Source: Lentzea cavernae
Lineage (GTDB): Bacteria > Actinomycetota > Actinomycetes > Mycobacteriales > Pseudonocardiaceae
Assembly: GCF_014653695.1 (NCBI RefSeq)
Contig: NZ_BNAR01000002.1
Location: forward strand, 62,001 to 126,000
Length of the DNA: 64,000 nt
Direction: 5' to 3'
Of this stretch, positions 58,527 through 64,000 are shown one piece after another. Position 1 is the stretch's first letter; every line of letters starts with the position of its first letter. A program made the position numbers and the translations under genes. The notes below the pieces were generated by a model. That model was given only the letters and a program-made list of their open reading frames with translations. It made no database searches and was not told the DNA's origin.

Positions 58527-59240
58527 GCCGCCGCTGGTGGAAAGAATGCTTCTTCAGGGCGAACGCCACTCGACGCGGCGGTAACCAGCTCGCACGCGTG
58601 GTGGCGGTCTCGTCGGGATGGATCTCGGCGTAGGCCAGGCGGGTGTGGTCGTCGATGGCGAGTGCACGAACTAGTAACCCGACCGTGGTGCGCGGCGGGC
58701 GGTGGCGTGGTGAGCGTTGGCGCGGCCGTCGGCCCGCCAGCCTCTGCCGTCACGAAGGCGGCCGAGTTTCTTGACGTCGACATGAACCAGTTCGCCGGGC
58801 CGGGCTCGTTCGTAGCGGCGGGTCGGTCGGGCGGTCGAAGCGTTCAGGCCGAGGACGCCGGCAATCCGTGCGGGCCCAAGCCGTCTGCTCCGGCGCAACT
58901 CGAGGATCTGCGCCTCGACCACGGCAGGAGTGCGCCGGGTTGCGTGCTGTGGCCGGCTGGACCGGCGTCGCCTTCGAGGCGGTGGCGACGGACCCATTGT
59001 GGCCGATGGCGCGGGAGATGCCCATCTCCGTTGCGACGTGGGCGACCGGGCGTCCGGCGGCGAAACGCGCGACGAGCCGCCGCCGTGGGTGCACGGTCAG
59101 CCGGGCGAGACGGTGGTACACGAAGACCACCGTTGTGCGGTGCAGACCTAGACACCTCCACCACACACAGAGGTCTTCGCCATGATCACGGCGCCATGGC
59201 GGACACGCGGTCGACAACGTCCGTGATCACTACACCTAGT
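58527..59240 (-). mobile_element. Decayed IS481-family insertion sequence
   Basis: Fragments of an IS481-type transposase lie in three minus-strand frames. The winged-helix front reads AAGRPVAHVATEMGISRAIGHN and PAVVEAQILELRRSRRLGPARIAGVLGL; the join RRYERARPGELVHVDVKKLGR follows; a shifted start of the DDE core reads AIDDHTRLAYAEIHPDETATT, then stops. The rest of the catalytic core is missing. The right boundary (GACAACGTCCGTGATCACTA near 59212) resembles IS481 upstream ends in actinomycetes. Not functional. Confidence 0.75.
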
Positions 59241-59262
59241 CGCCGAACCGGTCGGCGTGCGG

Positions 59263-60114
59263 TCATTCGGGTACGCGATAGCTGCCCAACCGACTCGTCA
59301 CCACTGGATCGCGGTGGTTCAGGAACAGCGAGGAGCCGGTGTCGAGGGCCGCGAGCTGCGCTAGCTGGTCATCGGTGAGCTCGAAGTCGAAGACGTCGAG
59401 GTTCTCGGCCATCCGCTCTGCCCGCACGGACTTCGGGATCACCACGGCTCCGCGCTGGATGAGCCAGCGCAGCACCACCTGCGCAACAGATTTGCCGTGG
59501 GCCTTGGAGACGCCCTTCAAGATTGGGTGCGTGAAGAGGCCGTTCCTGCCTTCCGCCAAAGGTGCCCACGACTCGATCTGGACGCGGTGTTCAGCCATGA
59601 CCCGCTGGTCGGCCGAGCGTTGGTGGAACGGGTGCATCTCGATCTGGTTCACGGCAGGGACGACTTCGTTGTGCTCGATGAGATCCACGAGCCGATCGGT
59701 GTGGAAGTTGGACACTCCGATTGCTTTGGCCTTGCCTTCGCGATAGATGTCCTGCATGGCGCGCCACTGACCGTGGACGTCGCGAAATGGCTGGTGCATG
59801 AGGTAGAGGTCAACGTGCGCAAGGCCGAGTTTGCGCAATGAGCTGTCGAAGGCGCGTCTGGTGTTGCTCTCCGCAGGGTGGTCTTGAGCCCAGAGCTTGG
59901 TGGTGATGAACAGGTCATCGCGCGGAATTCCGCTGGTTCTGATCGCTCGCCCCACGGCCTCCTCGTTGCCGTAGGCGGCCGCTGTGTCGAACGAGCGGTA
60001 GCCCGCTGCCAGGGCGTCGGCCACAGCTTTGTCGGTCTGCCCTGGTGGGATCTGATAAACGCCGAACCCGAGAACCGGCATGGGGACACCGTTGTTCAAG
60101 GTGACGCTGTGCAT
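59263..60114 (-). CDS. Aldo/keto reductase
   Basis: 283 residues, GAGAGGCGAT upstream of ATG 60114. Catalytic tetrad: Asp and Tyr in [11 protein letters not shown], Lys in [10 protein letters not shown], His in [13 protein letters not shown]-binding end [15 protein letters not shown]. Reduces aldehydes or ketones in the cytoplasm. It lies 88 bp downstream of the RiPP methyltransferase on the same strand, and may be either part of that cluster or independent. Confidence 0.85.
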   Translation of the reverse strand: MHSVTLNNGVPMPVLGFGVYQIPPGQTDKAVADALAAGYRSFDTAAAYGNEEAVGRAIRTSGIPRDDLFITTKLWAQDHPAESNTRRAFDSSLRKLGLAHVDLYLMHQPFRDVHGQWRAMQDIYREGKAKAIGVSNFHTDRLVDLIEHNEVVPAVNQIEMHPFHQRSADQRVMAEHRVQIESWAPLAEGRNGLFTHPILKGVSKAHGKSVAQVVLRWLIQRGAVVIPKSVRAERMAENLDVFDFELTDDQLAQLAALDTGSSLFLNHRDPVVTSRLGSYRVPE

Positions 60115-60202
60115 CGTGATCGCCTCTCGTTACGTCTGTTGGCTACGCGAACACGAGCGCGACGACTGGTCAACCCTGAACCCTTCTCGAGAACGCCACT
60201 GC

Positions 60203-61183
60203 TCACGGTTTCACGGCAACGCGCCCTTGAACGTCGACGCGGACGAGCAGGGGTGGGTTCGGCAGTCCGCGGAGGTAGTCGTCGGTGGCGGCGGTGGCAC
60301 CGGAGTGCTTCCCATAGTCATCGATGATCAAAACGCCGCCGGAGGACAGCCTCGGATACAGGTGGACGAGTTCGTGCCTCGTCGAGTCGTAGAAGTCGGT
60401 GTCGAGGCGCAGGACCGCGATGCTCTCGGGCATCCGGCCGGGGATGGTGTCCTGCACCAGCCCTTTCACCATGGTGATCCGCTTCTCCGGATAGCCGGTC
60501 GCGAGCAGCTTGCCGAGGACCACGTCCTCAGCGGTGTCCGCCGTCACGGACTCTGCGGCGTTCTCGGGTTCGGCGTCTCGAGCGGGCTGTTCTCGCATGA
60601 AGAGGTAGCCGTCCTGTGGGCTGCGCGGTTCCCAGCGAGCTTCGAAGGTGTCGTACAGCCAGAGATCTCGCGGGTCGGTCAACGTGCGGGCAACGAGCAG
60701 CATGGTTCCGCCGCGCCACACGCCGCATTCCACGATTGCGCCGGCGATGTCGTTGCGCTCGATGTGTTCCATCGCGCCGACCATGGCGTAGGCCAGCGGC
60801 GGTGAGGTGAACGTGTCCTCGGCGATGCTTGCGTAGAGCTCGCTGAAACCTGGTCGCACCGCATCGATGTCGCGGAACACGTTCACATGCCGGGTCAGTT
60901 CGAACTCGGCCGTCCTCGGAACCTCGGCGGGTGCGGAGCTGTCCACCAGGATTCCGTGCTCACGCAGTTGTGCCAGGAAAGCGCGCATCGCCGTGTGCGC
61001 GGATTCGGGCACGTGCGCCAGCACGGAGTCCGCTGTGGACGGCTGGGCGAAGCGCAGCACGCACTGGGCCACCTCAGGTGAGAGGTCCCACAGGTGCATT
61101 GGCTGCGCTACTGCTCCCAGCCTGGCATGGCGACCGGTCCACGTGACAAAAGCGCCCTCGACCAGGCAGAGCATCTCGGTCAC
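60203..61183 (-). CDS. TylF-type O-methyltransferase with an N-terminal RRE/PqqD-like domain
   Basis: 326 residues from GTG 61183, which overlaps the JmjC stop (GTGA); ATG 61174 is an alternative. Residues about 5-82 have the length and pattern of a PqqD-like peptide-binding domain (LSPEVAQCVLRFAQPSTADSVLA, then FLAQLREHGILV). Residues about 100-326 match macrocin/TylF methyltransferases: SAM motif VECGVWRGGTMLL (151-163), LYDTFEA, LRLDTDFYDST, and the metal site IIDDYGKHSG. The fusion suggests that the enzyme docks on the leader of the precursor peptide and methylates its core. The precise target is unknown. Confidence 0.75.
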   Translation of the reverse strand: MTEMLCLVEGAFVTWTGRHARLGAVAQPMHLWDLSPEVAQCVLRFAQPSTADSVLAHVPESAHTAMRAFLAQLREHGILVDSSAPAEVPRTAEFELTRHVNVFRDIDAVRPGFSELYASIAEDTFTSPPLAYAMVGAMEHIERNDIAGAIVECGVWRGGTMLLVARTLTDPRDLWLYDTFEARWEPRSPQDGYLFMREQPARDAEPENAAESVTADTAEDVVLGKLLATGYPEKRITMVKGLVQDTIPGRMPESIAVLRLDTDFYDSTRHELVHLYPRLSSGGVLIIDDYGKHSGATAATDDYLRGLPNPPLLVRVDVQGRVAVKP

Positions 61184-62454
61184 GGATGAACCAGCCCGCC
61201 CGCCGAGTCGATGAACCTGAGCAACTGGGCCACTGCGGCCACCGCCTGAGCCACTTCTGACTGCCGCAGCGTTCGGCCGAAATGGGCGCGGTAGTCCACG
61301 CCTGACGGCCCAGCGGTGTTGAGGGCCGTCAGGAAGTCCTCCAGCCAGGGCAGGCACGGCACCCGTGACACGTGTCCGTTCACGGCCAGCAGCAAGGTCT
61401 TGTCGTCATCCACTCCGCGTTCGAACATCACCGGGAATCGTTCGTCCACCACGGCCCGCTCGCCGGAGAAGGCCGAGCCCCGTTGTCCTGGAACGAACTC
61501 GAAGTTGACAGCGCTGGCGCGGCGCAGCCGCTTCGCTTGTGATCGTGTGGGCAAGCCCTCGGCGACGTCCATCAGGATTGAGGCCATCGCCTTGTCAGCA
61601 GCGACATCCGGACCACCACCGACCTGTGGCGGGTAGGCAAAGCCGTCGAGCCAGTGGTCCGACTTGAGCTCGCTCAGAGCCGTGGACACCAGGGAGTCCA
61701 GCGTGCGAGCAACGTTGTTGTCGGTGTAAGTCGCCAGGTGCACGGAGACGTGCGGCGAGCCGTCTGACTCACCGCAGTGCCAGTAGTCCGACGGCCAGTA
61801 CAGAACGTCCCCGGCTTGACCCTCGACGACCGTCGCCTGGTCCGCGACTTCACGGAAGTCGATGTCCAGGTTGACCTGGTGGTGCAGCGGGTCTGGCGTG
61901 CGGGAGTACTGGACCAATGCCTCGAACGGCCAGGTGTAGAAGCGCTTCTTACCGGACAGCACGAAGGTCATGACCGTGGCGGTGTCCTTGTGGATGCGGG
62001 TCGGCGCCTCGCCGTATGCCCCTGCGATGAGGTGACAGTCCGTCAGGCCGGCGGGTACCGATCCCGCGGCACGGTAGATTCCGTCCAAGATCTCCTTCGC
62101 AGCGCGGAACAACGGCCACGAAAACTGCTGGAGGCTGTTGACGACGATGTGCCAATCGCCGTGAGCGTACTGACCCACGCGCCTGATGTACTGGGACATG
62201 TCGCCGTCCTCAGCACGCGGCAGCAGCGGCGCCATGGAGTTGCTCTTGACCTCTCCGTCTCCCATGAGCATGCGCACGTCGCGAGGCCGCACCAGCTTGC
62301 CCCCGAGCCAGTCATCGGCCGCTGTCACCAGCGCCGAGAAGTAGTCGGGCTCCAGCATCGGCGCTGTGAGAGGCGTTCGCAGCACACCCGGACGGCGCTG
62401 CCAGTGGGTCTCGGTGAACTGCGACCAGTTGTCGAACTCGAACACCTCGGTCAT
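61180..62454 (-). CDS. JmjC/cupin-8-type Fe(II) oxygenase
   Basis: 424 residues from ATG 62454, overlapping the upstream stop by 4 nt. The iron site is visible as His155-x-Asp157 (TRIHKDTATVMTFVLSG) and His226 (YWPSDYWHCGES), with the typical cupin strands between. The C-terminal ~130 residues form a winged-helix-like extension, as in ribosomal-oxygenase-type JmjC proteins. It probably uses 2-oxoglutarate and oxygen to hydroxylate a residue of the peptide made from the precursor at 63576. That peptide substrate is inferred from operon position. Confidence 0.8.
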   Translation of the reverse strand: MTEVFEFDNWSQFTETHWQRRPGVLRTPLTAPMLEPDYFSALVTAADDWLGGKLVRPRDVRMLMGDGEVKSNSMAPLLPRAEDGDMSQYIRRVGQYAHGDWHIVVNSLQQFSWPLFRAAKEILDGIYRAAGSVPAGLTDCHLIAGAYGEAPTRIHKDTATVMTFVLSGKKRFYTWPFEALVQYSRTPDPLHHQVNLDIDFREVADQATVVEGQAGDVLYWPSDYWHCGESDGSPHVSVHLATYTDNNVARTLDSLVSTALSELKSDHWLDGFAYPPQVGGGPDVAADKAMASILMDVAEGLPTRSQAKRLRRASAVNFEFVPGQRGSAFSGERAVVDERFPVMFERGVDDDKTLLLAVNGHVSRVPCLPWLEDFLTALNTAGPSGVDYRAHFGRTLRQSEVAQAVAAVAQLLRFIDSAGGLVHP

Positions 62455-63494
62455 CGGACGGCCCACCGTTCGAGTTCCGGCGCCGATGCACCCGTGCCAG
62501 AGATCCTCTGGGCGGCACTCTCGAGCACCTCGTCGACGTCCGCGTCCGGCACGTTGCCTTCCAGGAACGCAGCGGTGTCGTCGATCGACGCTCCGCCCCA
62601 CAGCAGGGAGACCACGAGCTGCGCGTGCTCGTCGCCGGTGTAGACGGGGTACAGGCGGATCTTGCGCAGCAGATGTGGAACGGTCTCGAGCAGCACAGGT
62701 CCGAAGATGTCGGTGCGCTCCGACAGTGCCTCGCAGATCACGGACTCCCACCGATCGCGGTGCCCGGACGCCAAAGTGTCCATGACGACGTGGTAGACCA
62801 GGCTGGGGTCGCCTTCGCGCACCAGATCGGTCACCGCCGTGGTGAAGAGTTTCTCGCTGGCGCGGCGAAGTGTCGTCATCGCCGCGGTCCTGCGCTGGAC
62901 GTCGGCGTCCGGATGCTGGCGCGCGTTCAAGAAGGTCAACCCGGGCTCCCAGAACTCCCACGGGTGTTCGGTCTGTCCGGGATGGTTGTTGCACCGCACG
63001 CTGATCGTGACGCTCGGCCGGGTGAGCCAGAACAGGTCGTGGACGAGGTTCGGGTGGATCTCGTGGACGTCGCCCTCCGCCATGAGCTGCCGTTCGTTCA
63101 GCACCATGCGCCCGCCGGCCACGAACGGCGTGATCTCTTGCTGTTCGGTGAAGTCGAAGACCTGGTGGAGCCGTCGGCCGTGCAGGGCCGCGAACGCTCC
63201 GCACGACACGTGTTTGTGCGTCGGCGTCGAGTTGTGGTTCCAGTACAGAAGGTCGATTCGGAAGTGCTCGTTGTGCACGACCGTCAGCGCGGGGTCTCCG
63301 AAAGGGTTCGCCCAGGGCTGCGGCGGCAGCGGCGCGTCCAGCGCCCAGACCAGCAACCGAGCCGGATCCAGCCTGCGCAGCCGGTCACGGTGCACGCGCA
63401 GCGCCTCGGCCGCGGCACTCGCGAAGTGCAGAGGGTCGTCCTGCTCGTGCAGCGCGAAGATTTCTTTCTCGATCAGTTCGAACGTGTCCAGCAT
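62451..63494 (-). CDS. Cupin-like protein of unknown reaction in the RiPP operon
   Basis: 347 residues from ATG 63494 after GGGGGAC (a GTG at 63506 is also in frame). Residues about 75-170 look like a cupin barrel: NHNSTPTHKHVSCGAFAALHG (with His93 and His95) and EGDVHEIHPNLVHDLFW (His144, His147, His152). The layout recalls cysteine-dioxygenase-like iron enzymes. The C-terminal 180 residues are helical and match nothing I recognise. It is the first enzyme after the precursor and is coupled to the JmjC gene, so two different metal-dependent oxygenase-like proteins act in tandem. Confidence 0.65.
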   Translation of the reverse strand: MLDTFELIEKEIFALHEQDDPLHFASAAAEALRVHRDRLRRLDPARLLVWALDAPLPPQPWANPFGDPALTVVHNEHFRIDLLYWNHNSTPTHKHVSCGAFAALHGRRLHQVFDFTEQQEITPFVAGGRMVLNERQLMAEGDVHEIHPNLVHDLFWLTRPSVTISVRCNNHPGQTEHPWEFWEPGLTFLNARQHPDADVQRRTAAMTTLRRASEKLFTTAVTDLVREGDPSLVYHVVMDTLASGHRDRWESVICEALSERTDIFGPVLLETVPHLLRKIRLYPVYTGDEHAQLVVSLLWGGASIDDTAAFLEGNVPDADVDEVLESAAQRISGTGASAPELERWAVR

Positions 63495-63534
63495 GGCGTC
63501 CCCCACGGCTCCGATCGCTTCACATCCACGGGAA

Positions 63535-63571
63535 CGTCTCCGTGGTGGGTCCGAGGCCCACCACGGAGACG
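63535..63571 (-). promoter_or_regulatory. Perfect 15-bp stem-loop between precursor and enzyme genes
   Basis: CGTCTCCGTGGTGGG and CCCACCACGGAGACG pair without mismatch around a 7-nt loop. On the minus strand the structure begins four bases after the stop of the precursor gene and ends about 40 bp before the next start. It has no T-run. Such hairpins between a precursor gene and its enzymes often cut or stop part of the transcript, or stabilise its end, so that more peptide than enzyme is made. Confidence 0.75.
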
Positions 63572-63575
63572 ATGC

Positions 63576-63698
63576 TCAGTACGACGTCGGCTGGAGCAGC
63601 ACGGTGTCCGTGTCCACCTTCACCGCCTCGACCTTGAACGGCTCGGCCGTCTCGACCACCTCGGGCACCGAGGTCGTCGACTCGTCCTTCTCTGCCAT
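63576..63698 (-). CDS. 40-residue RiPP precursor peptide (candidate)
   Basis: ATG 63698 with a strong GGAGGGAGG site 8 nt upstream; TGA at 63578-63576. The peptide is too short for usual gene finders. It begins MAEKDESTTSVPE, continues as an acidic leader with alternating Val and Glu, and ends DTDTVLLQPTSY. The C-terminus, with Thr, Ser and a final Tyr, is the likely core: targets for cyclodehydration or thioamidation, hydroxylation and O-methylation all exist there. The gene sits 56 bp after a YcaO-like gene end and before two oxygenase-like genes and a methyltransferase gene. No family match is recognised. Confidence 0.75.
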   Translation of the reverse strand: MAEKDESTTSVPEVVETAEPFKVEAVKVDTDTVLLQPTSY

Positions 63699-63754
63699 GC
63701 GTCACACCTCCCTCCGGCACTCGAAGTACTCCCACGACTCCGTGGGACGTCTGG

Positions 63755-64000
63755 TCAGCCACCCGGCAGGCCGGCGCTCCAAGGGGCGCCCGCCAACTGC
63801 CGACCCGCCACGCTGCGCGAGGTGAACCTGTGCACAGTCGTCCCCGGCACGAGTACGCGCACGGCGGTCCATCCCCGCACTGGGCACGGCAGTTCGACGA
63901 CCACGATCTCTGCGGATCTGGCAACGACGGCCCGGATCTGCGCCGACACGCTCTCGTGCTCGATGTCCGGCGGCACCCGTTCGGGGTGCGCGTCGACGTA
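63755..64000 (-). CDS. YcaO-like protein, C-terminal part (cut by window edge)
   Basis: 81 residues are visible, open to the window edge. The segment AEIVVVELPCPVRGWTAVRVLVPGTTVHRF fits the last strands of YcaO enzymes, where VVDLT..DIGxPVVRVVVPGLE is usual, and is followed by a short Arg/Gly-rich tail ending in GLPGG. YcaO proteins activate backbone amides with ATP to make azolines, thioamides or amidines in RiPPs. The ATP-binding residues lie outside the window, so the call rests on the tail and the context. Alternatives cannot be excluded until the upstream sequence is seen. Confidence 0.55.
   Translation of the reverse strand, partial: YVDAHPERVPPDIEHESVSAQIRAVVARSAEIVVVELPCPVRGWTAVRVLVPGTTVHRFTSRSVAGRQLAGAPWSAGLPGG

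Overview
This window is GC-rich actinomycete DNA. GTG/TTG starts, 1-8 nt gene overlaps (ATGA, GTGA, TGATG), ANTAR and SpoIIE-type signalling proteins, F420-type enzymes and an actinobacterial conjugation module point to the Pseudonocardiaceae or a close relative. The placement is inferred from gene content, not from a database match.

Region 1 (about 1-22.0 kb) is the right part of an integrative/conjugative or plasmid-like element. A plus-strand cassette (753-6228) encodes a MoxR-type ATPase with an N-terminal winged helix, a protein with a metallopeptidase-like HECAH motif and a VWA domain, and several small unknown proteins. A stem-loop terminator separates it from a long minus-strand operon (17361 down to 6377). 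That operon encodes a sigma-like protein, a VirB2-like pilin, a TrbL/VirB6-like channel with a repetitive tail, a PrgI-like protein, VirB4- and VirD4-like ATPases, a replication-relaxation protein, a bifunctional peptidoglycan hydrolase and a winged-helix regulator. Divergent from it lies a coupled plus-strand set: an apparently inactive methyltransferase-like protein, an N4/N6 DNA methylase, a C5 DNA methylase and a PAPS-reductase-like PP-loop gene. The last two carry frame disruptions. The element appears to end at about 22.03 kb, against the cut-off tail of an ABC-transporter ATPase gene. No integrase, relaxase or tRNA was seen.

Region 2 (22.2-45.6 kb) is chromosome-like accessory metabolism. 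It has four HxlR regulators, two crotonases, two OsmC proteins, alpha/beta hydrolases, an isochorismatase-type hydrolase, a cyclic-nucleotide-domain flavoprotein, two MFS exporters, a quinone oxidoreductase, a PEP-mutase-type lyase and a thiolase. A word close to CTGAGTTGT / ACAACTCAG recurs in many of the intergenic gaps and may be a shared operator. A tightly overlapping minus-strand operon (35073 to 30566) combines an alpha/beta hydrolase, an MpaB/DUF2236 oxygenase, a P450, a deoxyribosyltransferase-like protein, a prenyl diphosphate synthase and a broken luciferase-like gene.

Region 3 (46.4-57.4 kb) is a signalling island. It holds an ANTAR remnant, an internally deleted CheB, a STAS-HATPase fusion, a separate HATPase, a GAF-ANTAR protein, a 1501-residue hybrid histidine kinase with eight HAMP units on an exact 276-bp period, and a coupled ANTAR/GAF/PAS/SpoIIE phosphatase.

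Region 4 (57.6-64.0 kb) has a secreted phosphodiesterase, a decayed IS481-family copy, an aldo/keto reductase and, at the right edge, a candidate RiPP (ribosomally made, modified peptide) operon on the minus strand. The order is a YcaO-like C-terminus entering from outside the window, a 40-residue precursor-like peptide, a perfect 15-bp stem-loop, a cupin-like protein, a JmjC-type oxygenase, and a TylF-type O-methyltransferase whose N-terminus looks like a PqqD/RRE domain. This is the best candidate for an undescribed system here.
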